Assembly: GCA_003514205.1 (NCBI GenBank)
Contig: DORQ01000185.1
Location: 20,258-28,484, forward strand
Direction of reading: 5' to 3'
Length of the DNA stretch: 8,227 nt
From: Acidimicrobiaceae bacterium
GTDB lineage: Bacteria; Actinomycetota; Acidimicrobiia; Acidimicrobiales; Microtrichaceae
Under the pieces are notes generated by a model that saw only the letters and a program-made list of their open reading frames with translations, was not told the origin of the DNA and did no database searches. Shown here piece by piece: positions 1 to 5,998 of this stretch (the stretch's first letter is position 1; each line of letters opens with the position of its first letter). The position numbers and the translations under genes are program-made.

Positions 1-362
1 TCCCCAGCAGCCGACTCGATTGCCGCAACTAGGCGGTCGGTGTTGGCGCGGCTCTCATGCACTAGTCGAATCATCCAGAACCGCATATACCGGGCGAGGG
101 AGAACCGAATGAAGAGCGCTGCGCCTGAGATGATGAGCGCCAGTCCGAGGAAACTGCCAGTCGCCATGAACGACCGTTGGTTGAATTCGTTGGAATCACT
201 TTGAACCATGATTCCGCCGTAGATCGCCAGCGCCAGGCCGGCAACGGCAAGTAGCACGCCCACGAGCAGCAGCCGAGCCTCGCTCTCGGCGCCCCCCGCC
301 TTCAGTTTCATCGAGTGAATCTCTGCGGTGAACTCGTCGATCCGAGCCTTGTTGTCGTCCAT
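1..362 (-). CDS. Two-helix membrane protein, function unknown (partial, runs off the left edge)
   Basis: Reading the minus strand from an ATG at 362 gives an uninterrupted frame of 120 codons that leaves the window at base 1, so the C-terminus is not seen. A GAGGAG Shine-Dalgarno sits about 7 bases before the ATG, which fixes the start. Residues 1-30 are polar and charged (MDDNKARIDEF...). Residues 31-53 and about 64-85 are hydrophobic and should span the membrane, with a short polar loop (QSDSNEFNQR) between them. After the second helix comes a basic, amphipathic stretch (residues 86-120, with RYMRFWMIRL). No family is recognised. The gene starts 45 bases after the livF stop on the same strand and is likely the last visible cistron of the transporter operon. 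It could be an accessory membrane protein of the importer or simply a neighbour. That it is a coding, two-helix membrane protein is well supported; any function is not. Confidence 0.75.
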   Translation of the reverse strand, partial: MDDNKARIDEFTAEIHSMKLKAGGAESEARLLLVGVLLAVAGLALAIYGGIMVQSDSNEFNQRSFMATGSFLGLALIISGAALFIRFSLARYMRFWMIRLVHESRANTDRLVAAIESAAG

Positions 363-387
363 TGTCTTTCTCCTCTACTCACACTTG

Positions 388-403
388 CGTGGCGAGTGCC
401 ACG
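388..403 (-). other. Small intercistronic hairpin between livF and the membrane-protein gene
   Basis: Six-base arms CGTGGC (388-393) and GCCACG (398-403) are perfect complements around a four-base loop. The hairpin lies in the 45-base gap just after the livF stop codon. On the transcript it is followed by CAAGUGUGAG rather than a run of U, so it does not look like a complete intrinsic terminator. It may act as an RNA processing or stability element, or be chance in GC-rich DNA. Confidence 0.35.
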
Positions 404-407
404 ATCC

Positions 408-1112
408 TTAGCCGCCTAGGTAAGCGGCTGACAGTTCTTGTTCAATCTCGGCGGGGGACCCAATCGCTCTGACCTGGCCGTGAACCATGATCGCTGCATA
501 GTCGGCGACTCCCAGAACCGTTCGAGCAAATTGCTCAACCACCAAGATAGAGACTCCACTGTGGGCGATCTGCGCCACGATTCCGTACAGCTCCTCAACA
601 ACGAGCGGCGCAAGCCCCATCGACAATTCGTCGAGGAACAGCAGCGCTGGATTCGAGGCGAGCCCGCGGGCCATCGACAACATCTGTTGTTCGCCACCCG
701 ACATCGTTCCAACGAGTTGGTTGCGGCGCTCGCCGAGTCGCGGAAAGCGCTCGTAGCTCATTGCTTCGACCTCGCTCAGCTTGCGACCCGAGTAGGTGGC
801 GACCTGGAGGTTCTCGCGAACGGTGAGATTGGGAAAGACGCCTTTGCCTTCGGGGATTGTGACAAGACCACGCCGCGCAAGCTCCTCAGGGCGCACCCCG
901 GTGCAGTCTCGACCAGCCAGCACTACCTTGCCCGCCGAGGGAGGGATCAGACCACACGCCACCTTGAGCGTTGTCGTCTTGCCCGCGCCATTGGGGCCGA
1001 GCAAGGCAAGTACCTTGCCAGCAGGAACAGCAAGATCCACGCCATGGAGCACCTCGATCGTGTCGTAACACGCGCGAACGCCTTGGAGCTCAAGAAGGGG
1101 CGAGCTATCCAT
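408..1112 (-). CDS. livF: ABC transporter ATP-binding protein, LivF type
   Basis: One of the two ATPases that power the branched-chain-amino-acid-type importer; it acts at the cytoplasmic face of the membrane with LivG. With the ATG at 1112 the protein is 234 residues, the usual LivF size. The Walker A motif GPNGAGKT is at 39-46, the LivF-type PEGKGVF element near 87-93, the signature MSGGEQQ at 137-143, Walker B LLFLDEL at 157-163, and the protein ends in YLGG like known LivF proteins. The switch-loop position is VEQ (Q194), which is normal for LivF. The Walker B motif ends DEL rather than the common DEP, which is unusual. An earlier ATG at 1142 would add ten residues (MRISDRGRAP) that do not resemble LivF. 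The 1112 start has a purine-rich GGGGGAGGG sequence just upstream and overlaps the end of livG by 8 bases, suggesting coupled translation. The family assignment is certain; the transported substrate is not. Confidence 0.93.
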   Translation of the reverse strand: MDSSPLLELQGVRACYDTIEVLHGVDLAVPAGKVLALLGPNGAGKTTTLKVACGLIPPSAGKVVLAGRDCTGVRPEELARRGLVTIPEGKGVFPNLTVRENLQVATYSGRKLSEVEAMSYERFPRLGERRNQLVGTMSGGEQQMLSMARGLASNPALLFLDELSMGLAPLVVEELYGIVAQIAHSGVSILVVEQFARTVLGVADYAAIMVHGQVRAIGSPAEIEQELSAAYLGG

Positions 1113-1884
1113 GGGCGCCCTCCCCCGATCCGAGATACGCATCCAACACGACTTGGTTGTTCTGAATCTCCTTGGGTGTACCCGTGGCGATGATTTGCCC
1201 GAAATCGAGTACGGAGATGTTCGAGCACACCTTCATAACGAGCGGAACATCGTGTTCCACAAGGAGGATACCCAGCCCCGCAGTGGCCAGCTCAACAAGA
1301 AGGTCAGCGAAGTGTTCCGTTTCGGTTTCGTCCAGGCCAGAGGCAGGTTCATCCAAGAGGAGGAGCTTTGGGCGAATTGCCAATGCCCGTGCGAGCTCAA
1401 CCAACCGGGCTGAGCCCGTCGGGAGCTCACCGACCAGCGAATCAGCCAGATTCGAGATTTGCAGACGTTCTAGTAGGAGTTCGACCTCTTCGGCGAGCGT
1501 GAGATCCGCATTCGAATGGGCCAACAACTGCGGACCAGCGGGCGTCCGACGAGCCCAACTCTCTCGAATCTCTCCACCAACGAGCACGTTCTCCCGAACC
1601 GTCATCGAACTGAACACCTCAAGACGCTGGAAGGTACGCGCAATCCCGAGCCGAGCACGCTGATGAGCGCCGACTTTGGAAACATCCTGACCTTGGAGGT
1701 GAACTGAGCCAGAGGTTGGCGTTTGCACTCCTGAGATCATGTTGAACGTGGTCGTCTTGCCAGCGCCATTCGGACCGATGAGCCCCACAATTCCGCCCGC
1801 GTCCACTGTCAGGTCCACTTTGGACACAGCCAAGTGCCCGCCGAACTTCACGGTCAGCGCTCGAGTTTCAAGCAGCGGGGCCAA
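1105..1884 (-). CDS. livG: ABC transporter ATP-binding protein, LivG type
   Basis: The second ATPase of the importer, 259 residues, typical for LivG. Walker A GPNGAGKT is at 37-44, the Q-loop glutamine at 86 (ARTFQRLEVF), the signature region LPTGSARLVELARAL at 154-168, Walker B LLLLDEP at 174-180, and the switch histidine H211 in LVEHD. LivG proteins usually carry LPYGxQR-like signatures, so TGSAR is a variant, but the neighbouring ELARAL and the other motifs are intact. The start is a TTG at 1884. It is supported by a strong AAGGAGG Shine-Dalgarno (plus-strand bases 1891-1897) six bases upstream, inside the end of the permease gene, and by the protein beginning LLETRALTVKFGG as expected for this family. 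The gene overlaps the permease by 17 bases and livF by 8 bases, so these genes are almost certainly one operon. Confidence 0.93.
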   Translation of the reverse strand: MAPLLETRALTVKFGGHLAVSKVDLTVDAGGIVGLIGPNGAGKTTTFNMISGVQTPTSGSVHLQGQDVSKVGAHQRARLGIARTFQRLEVFSSMTVRENVLVGGEIRESWARRTPAGPQLLAHSNADLTLAEEVELLLERLQISNLADSLVGELPTGSARLVELARALAIRPKLLLLDEPASGLDETETEHFADLLVELATAGLGILLVEHDVPLVMKVCSNISVLDFGQIIATGTPKEIQNNQVVLDAYLGSGEGAHG

Positions 1885-4249
1885 AATCGGCCTCCTTCAC
1901 GCCAATCGCCCGTTCCGCCTCGTGGACATCTGACAGGCTGAGCGGATCGTGAATCCCGACCATGTCGGGGTTCGGGCCCGGTTCGGCACCGAGGGGAGGC
2001 ATCGCTCCGTGAACTGCTCGGACGGCAGCGGCAGTGACTCCAACTGCAACGAAGATCCCAAGAATCCGCATTCCAGAACTTGTGAACGCAGTTGACCAGT
2101 CGATCAAGCCAACTCCCACCAGCATCGCGATCGCCGTCATACCGGCCGGAAGCGCCCGACCACCTGGGATGGGCTGGATCAGCGTCGGAACCGCTGGAAT
2201 GACTGCAAGCACAGCGACGACCAAGCAGGCCACGAAGGTCCAGTTATTGATCGTTCCGCTTCGGGCGAGGAGCCACAACAACGCTGGGCCGCCTACAGCC
2301 ACGGCTGAAGCCTCCCGGGACCCAGCCACCGGTCGGAATGCATCTCCAAGCTGGGAGATTGCACCGCTTGGGTTCTTTCCGAGGCTGATTCCCATCATGC
2401 CCGGAGCAACACGCATTAGATCCTTGACGGCCACTTCAAAGAACTTGAACACGCCAAGAGCGTTGTTCGCCATCAGTGTCGGAACCAGCGTTTGGAATGG
2501 CCCCAGAAGCATGCCACCGAAGAGCGCTCCGCCAACTGCTCCAATGCCACCAACCACGGCCAGCATGGTGACCGCCATTGAGGAGGTCAAAGCGAACTCC
2601 CCTGGGATCACCGATCGATTCATCAAGGCCCCCGCCAACCCGGCCATCGCGGCTGAGAGCGAGAAAACTCCGATCTTGGTTCGGGTGAGGTCCAACCCCA
2701 ACGTCGCACACGCAACTGGGCTGTCCTTCATCGCGGTGAGTCGACGACCCATTGAGCTTCTGCGAAGCCACACAACGAACACTCCCAGCACCGCGAACAC
2801 GATGGCCAGCAGAATGACCTGATCCCCATGAGTCTTTGAGTGAAAGAAGCCAAGGTCGAGTCCAGGAACGGTGATCGTCCCGCCAGGCATGATCGATGAC
2901 TGCTCAAAGAACATCGTGGTCATAAACAGCGAGAAGGCTGCTGTGCTCAGCGCGAGATAGATGCCCGTGAGACGAAGAGCAGGGAGCGCAATGATTGCAC
3001 CGACTATTGCACACACCGCCATTGCAAGAATTGCGCCGCCCAACGTCGGGCCATTGGTTCCCACCCGATTCATGACCACCGCACCAATTCCCACGAAACT
3101 CAGCTGGGCGAGTGAGATCTGGCCTGCGAACCCTGTGAGGGGCACGAGCGACAACGCCGCGATTGCAAAGATGAGCCCTGCTTCAATCGGAGCGCGATCG
3201 ATATCGGTGCGAATCAGGTCGACCAAGGCAAATGCCACGACCACAATCGCAACACCGCCAATCGCTGCGAGCTTCAGCGACGGAACTCTCCACGACTCCC
3301 GGACTCGTTGGACCCCAGCGGAGCGCAGCCGCGCCTGAGGCTGGAAGACAAGAAGGAGGAAGAGGAAAATGGGCGAGATCGCATACTTCAGGTTTCCGAT
3401 GTTGAGGCCAAACAAGGCCTGATCAGACTTGATGATCATGGCGCAATACGACTCCGCAAGGCCAAGGATGAGCGCGCCAGCGAATGCCAGCGGAAGGCTT
3501 TTGAGCTTTCCAAACACGGCTACGGCGTACGCGTTCACGACCATCAACGTCAGCGTCAGCGGGTTGAAGTCGAGGGTGGGTGCCACGAGGATTCCCGACA
3601 GTGCTGCAAGCGTCGTGCCAAGGGCCCAGGCAGTCATCGAGGCCCGATAGGGTCGCCCGCCGTTGAGTTGGACGAGCGCCCGATCATCCACCACAGCGCG
3701 CATCGTGACGCCGATTCTGGTTTTGTACAGCACGAAGCGCAGTAACAGTGCAACGAGTAGCGCCGAGCCCAGCACGATCAGCGTTTGTGCCGTGATGTTT
3801 GTTCCAGCGATGTTGACTTTCCACCCCTCGAACAATCGCGGGAACGCCCTTGTGGTCGTCGAGGGCCAAATCCAGGCCTGCAACCCGAGCAGGGCCAGCA
3901 TCAAGCTGACAGTGACCACGATCTTCACTACTTCCGACGCGCCCTCCAATCCACGCATGATGACGCGCTCGATGAACACCCCAAACAGCGGTGCCGCGAC
4001 TAGCAGCACAAACGCGAAACTTGCGGGGGTGGACCAACCCCACCCACCTCGATCCACTGGGGCGTGTACCTGCCAGTAGGTGAAGGCGGCCATCATGCCA
4101 AATGCCCCATGGGCGAAGTTGAACACCCCCGAGGTGGTGTAGGTCACCACCAGGCCGCTGGCCGCGATTGCGTAGATTGCCGCAATGACAATGCCCGAGA
4201 CGGTGAAGTTAAGGAATTTCTCCCAGTCAAGGGAAAGCAGTGCAATCAC
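1868..4249 (-). CDS. Fused LivH-LivM ABC transporter permease with extra C-terminal membrane domain
   Basis: Both membrane-spanning halves of the importer lie in one 793-residue chain; in most bacteria LivH (about 300 residues) and LivM (about 300-430) are separate. The LivH half covers about 5-310, with the family motif NFAHG at 44-48 and a cytoplasmic ATPase-contact loop at 177-198 (TRIGVTMRAVVDD). A basic linker near 305-325 joins it to the LivM half, about 325-640, with LTGFAGQISLAQLSF at 371-385, the contact loop at 499-520 (SMGRRLTAMKDS) and the closing element APGMMGISLGKNPSG at 615-629. About 140 further residues follow that are not part of a standard LivM: hydrophobic segments near 652-663, 671-691, 701-716 and 728-746, then a polar tail. 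I chose the GTG at 4249, which has GAGGGG 10 bases upstream and gives a usual LivH N-terminus. A GTG at 4309 would add 20 residues but abuts the stem of a hairpin. The fusion is seen directly; the role of the extension is unknown. Confidence 0.9.
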   Translation of the reverse strand: MIALLSLDWEKFLNFTVSGIVIAAIYAIAASGLVVTYTTSGVFNFAHGAFGMMAAFTYWQVHAPVDRGGWGWSTPASFAFVLLVAAPLFGVFIERVIMRGLEGASEVVKIVVTVSLMLALLGLQAWIWPSTTTRAFPRLFEGWKVNIAGTNITAQTLIVLGSALLVALLLRFVLYKTRIGVTMRAVVDDRALVQLNGGRPYRASMTAWALGTTLAALSGILVAPTLDFNPLTLTLMVVNAYAVAVFGKLKSLPLAFAGALILGLAESYCAMIIKSDQALFGLNIGNLKYAISPIFLFLLLVFQPQARLRSAGVQRVRESWRVPSLKLAAIGGVAIVVVAFALVDLIRTDIDRAPIEAGLIFAIAALSLVPLTGFAGQISLAQLSFVGIGAVVMNRVGTNGPTLGGAILAMAVCAIVGAIIALPALRLTGIYLALSTAAFSLFMTTMFFEQSSIMPGGTITVPGLDLGFFHSKTHGDQVILLAIVFAVLGVFVVWLRRSSMGRRLTAMKDSPVACATLGLDLTRTKIGVFSLSAAMAGLAGALMNRSVIPGEFALTSSMAVTMLAVVGGIGAVGGALFGGMLLGPFQTLVPTLMANNALGVFKFFEVAVKDLMRVAPGMMGISLGKNPSGAISQLGDAFRPVAGSREASAVAVGGPALLWLLARSGTINNWTFVACLVVAVLAVIPAVPTLIQPIPGGRALPAGMTAIAMLVGVGLIDWSTAFTSSGMRILGIFVAVGVTAAAVRAVHGAMPPLGAEPGPNPDMVGIHDPLSLSDVHEAERAIGVKEADFGPAA
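1891..1897 (-). promoter_or_regulatory. Strong ribosome binding site that selects the TTG start of livG
   Basis: The plus strand reads CCTCCTT here, so the transcript carries AAGGAGG, a near-perfect Shine-Dalgarno, six bases before the TTG at 1884. It lies within the last codons of the permease gene. It decides the livG start and shows how the overlapping genes can be translated in a coupled way. Confidence 0.75.
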
Positions 4250-4309
4250 TGAGTAATGACCCCTCGCCCGATCATACTGCCCGTGGCAGACTCCGAAACT
4301 GGGGACCAC

Positions 4310-4344
4310 TCTCCACCCACCGTTCGCACGACAGTGGGTGGAGA
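4310..4344 (-). other. Long intercistronic hairpin between the binding-protein gene and the permease gene
   Basis: The arms TCTCCACCCAC (4310-4320) and GTGGGTGGAGA (4334-4344) are perfect 11-base complements around a 13-base loop. The element sits in the 137-base gap between the binding-protein stop (4387) and the chosen permease start (4249). On the transcript it is followed by GUGGUCCCC, with no U tract, so it is not a classic terminator. In many importer operons a hairpin after the binding-protein gene protects the upstream mRNA or trims read-through, giving more binding protein than permease; that role is inferred here. A second, smaller hairpin (CTGCC/GGCAG, 4277-4281 and 4285-4289) lies just downstream. 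Confidence 0.6.
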
Positions 4345-4386
4345 ACTGATGGACATCAACCTCGGCCTCGATACGTGAGGCGACAA

Positions 4387-5853
4387 CTAGGCGGTGCGGC
4401 TCGGGTCAACGTTGCCCTTGCCGAGATCGCCCGTAATCGTGACTGGCTCTGTTTCTGTGCAGGCAAATCCATCGCCATTGTCATCCTTGGAGCCGAGCTC
4501 AGGAAACAGCCTGACGAACTTTCCGTCCTTGATCTGCAAGGCCATTGAGCACCGGGGGGGCTCGTTTGTTCCAGGATTTGTGGGTGTGTGAAGTCCGCCA
4601 CCATCCCAGTCCTTCACTGACTTTGCTTCAGTGAGCACGCAGTCCCGAGTGATCTCGCCCTTACTAGCGCAAGCTTTCGCTGATTGAGCAAACAACAACC
4701 ATGCGGAGAAGGCCTGCGTGTTGAGGCTCGCTACCTTGCCCGCCGGATTGCCGTCTTTCAGTATCTCCAAGAGCTGCTGAGTCGCTGGCCACTTATCGCC
4801 CTCTTCAAACGGGTGCGATGCAATTCGGATCACAAGGCCCTCGACTGCTGCAGGACCTGAGGCATCAATCACGACTTGGTCGTACTGATTTGCGTCGGCA
4901 TACACAATGCCTTTGTAGTCCTGATCCTTGAGCGCTTGGCCGAACTTGCTGAGATTCGCAGGTTCTCCAGCGAAATACACCAGCTCGAGATTTGCGTCCC
5001 GAACCTGCTGCGCCACAACTCCCCAGTCCTGTGCGCCGATCGGGTTGTAGGAGACTGCACCGAAGTTTCCAAAGCCGTCAACGGTCTTAGCGACACCGAT
5101 CGCCTGCTCCTTGTTCTGTTCAATCGAAGGAAGAGTGCCATAGACCACTCCGTAGTTGTCGATCTTGTCTGGGTAGAGCTTGGCCAGCGTTTCGTGCCAA
5201 TCAGTAGCTCGCACATAGGAAGGGTTGGGAATCGGTTGAACAAGTCCATTGCCCTCGGACACATCGGTTGAGACCGCGAATCCGGGAATGGCAATCAACT
5301 TGCACTTATGGAAGTCGGACCCGTCCTTGCCGGAGAAGATCTGGTTGTCCTGGGCCCAACCACCACCGACAATTGCAAAGACACCGGTGCAGGCTTTGGC
5401 CATTGCGGCCTCCACAGCGACGACCTTGCCATCGAGGTCCACTACTTCAATCGGAAGGCCAGCAACGCCGCCCTGGGCGTTGCACCACTTAGCGAAAGCG
5501 ACTGCTGTGTCCCAAAACTCTGCGAGGAGGCCGTTGCGGATCTCCGAGCTTCGCTCGTTGCCGACACCCAGATACAACTTGTCCGTACCGCCACCGGCCT
5601 CGCTTGCCTTGACTTTGCCGTCACCTTTGCCGCACGGCGAGTCCATGGTTCCAAACTTCGCGGCGGTGCCTTCGGCAGGGTCGCCGCTGGCTGCGCCCGA
5701 TGCACCAGTGGATCCGGACTGAGCGTTCACCTCTTGCTGAGCCTTTTCAGAATCCTCAGCGGCGCAGCCGGCCGTCAGTGCAACGAGAGCTACAACACTT
5801 GCCAATATGCGTCGACGCATCATTCCCCCTGGAATCAAATTTAGGTTGCCCAT
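4387..5853 (-). CDS. Liv/amide-type ABC transporter substrate-binding lipoprotein
   Basis: This is the extracytoplasmic receptor of the importer, 488 residues, of the type I periplasmic-binding fold used by LivJ/LivK, UrtA and amide-binding proteins. A basic N-terminus (MRRR), a hydrophobic stretch and the lipobox LTAGC place the lipid-bearing cysteine at residue 30. Residues 31-90 form a low-complexity linker rich in Gly, Ala, Ser and Glu. The binding domain runs from about 92 (KLYLGVG) to 450 and includes NAQGGVAGLPIEVVDLDGK near 125-143 and PIGAQDWGVVAQQVRDANLELVYFAG near 271-296, both family-like. Eight further cysteines (74, 124, 155, 184, 395, 405, 435, 465) suggest up to four disulfides. 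The tail has DDNGDGFAC (457-465), resembling a calcium-binding loop. The ATG at 5853 has AAGGA nine bases upstream; ATGs at 5823 and 5820 would give a shorter signal peptide and are possible. It is the first gene of the operon. The ligand is unknown. Confidence 0.9.
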   Translation of the reverse strand: MGNLNLIPGGMMRRRILASVVALVALTAGCAAEDSEKAQQEVNAQSGSTGASGAASGDPAEGTAAKFGTMDSPCGKGDGKVKASEAGGGTDKLYLGVGNERSSEIRNGLLAEFWDTAVAFAKWCNAQGGVAGLPIEVVDLDGKVVAVEAAMAKACTGVFAIVGGGWAQDNQIFSGKDGSDFHKCKLIAIPGFAVSTDVSEGNGLVQPIPNPSYVRATDWHETLAKLYPDKIDNYGVVYGTLPSIEQNKEQAIGVAKTVDGFGNFGAVSYNPIGAQDWGVVAQQVRDANLELVYFAGEPANLSKFGQALKDQDYKGIVYADANQYDQVVIDASGPAAVEGLVIRIASHPFEEGDKWPATQQLLEILKDGNPAGKVASLNTQAFSAWLLFAQSAKACASKGEITRDCVLTEAKSVKDWDGGGLHTPTNPGTNEPPRCSMALQIKDGKFVRLFPELGSKDDNGDGFACTETEPVTITGDLGKGNVDPSRTA

Positions 5854-5892
5854 CCAAACACGTCCTTCTGGCTAAGGCAAGGCAATACGATT

Positions 5893-5919
5893 AGGTTTCT
5901 GACGAGGCGTCAGAAACCT
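5893..5919. promoter_or_regulatory. Perfect 12-3-12 palindrome, probable operator of the divergent operons
   Basis: AGGTTTCTGACG (5893-5904) and CGTCAGAAACCT (5908-5919) are exact reverse complements separated by AGG. A symmetric site this long, in the 145-base gap between two divergent genes, is what a dimeric repressor or activator would bind. Just before it on the plus strand lies TACGAT (5886-5891), a possible -10 element (TANNNT type) for the amidohydrolase gene, which would put the transcription start inside the palindrome; no good -35 is seen. The regulator gene is not in this window and its family cannot be named from the site alone. Confidence 0.6.
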
Positions 5920-5922
5920 GAC

Positions 5923-5941
5923 GATGTGACGCCACAAACCT
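5923..5941. repeat. Degenerate direct copy of the palindrome's right part
   Basis: Bases 5923-5941 match 5901-5919 at 14 of 19 positions in the same orientation, including the run AAACCT at the end. The offset is 22 bp, close to two helical turns, so a second dimer could bind on the same face of the DNA. It may be a weaker auxiliary operator half-site, or a decayed duplication. Confidence 0.4.
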
Positions 5942-5985
5942 CAAGTCGACAGCCCACATACGGGCCCCCCACCACCAACTCACAC

Positions 5986-5993
5986 AAGGAGAT
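5986..5993 (+). promoter_or_regulatory. Ribosome binding site of the amidohydrolase gene
   Basis: AAGGAGAT, a strong Shine-Dalgarno, lies five bases before the GTG at 5999 and fixes that start in the absence of an ATG. Confidence 0.75.
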
Positions 5994-5998
5994 CCCCC

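Noticed and set aside
1113..1142. LivF beginning at the ATG at 1142
   Set aside because: The ten extra residues lie wholly within livG, do not resemble LivF N-termini, and the ATG at 1112 has a better-placed purine-rich sequence.
438..1193. Open frame of 251 codons on the plus strand opposite livF
   Set aside because: The minus strand carries all the ATPase motifs of LivF; the plus-strand product has no recognisable motif and no good ribosome binding site.
2034..2822. Open frame of 262 codons on the plus strand inside the permease gene
   Set aside because: Its translation is rich in Pro, Thr, Ala and Ile with no family features, as expected opposite a hydrophobic protein. The minus strand here encodes the well-supported LivM half.
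4250..4309. Longer permease beginning at the GTG at 4309
   Set aside because: The added 20 residues (MVPSFGVCHGQYDRARGHYS) are not LivH-like, and the start abuts the stem of the hairpin. The GTG at 4249 is preferred, though the longer form is not excluded.
4310..4344. Hairpin as a classic rho-independent terminator
   Set aside because: No U-rich tract follows it on the transcript, and the downstream permease and ATPase genes need read-through unless they have their own promoter, which I do not see.
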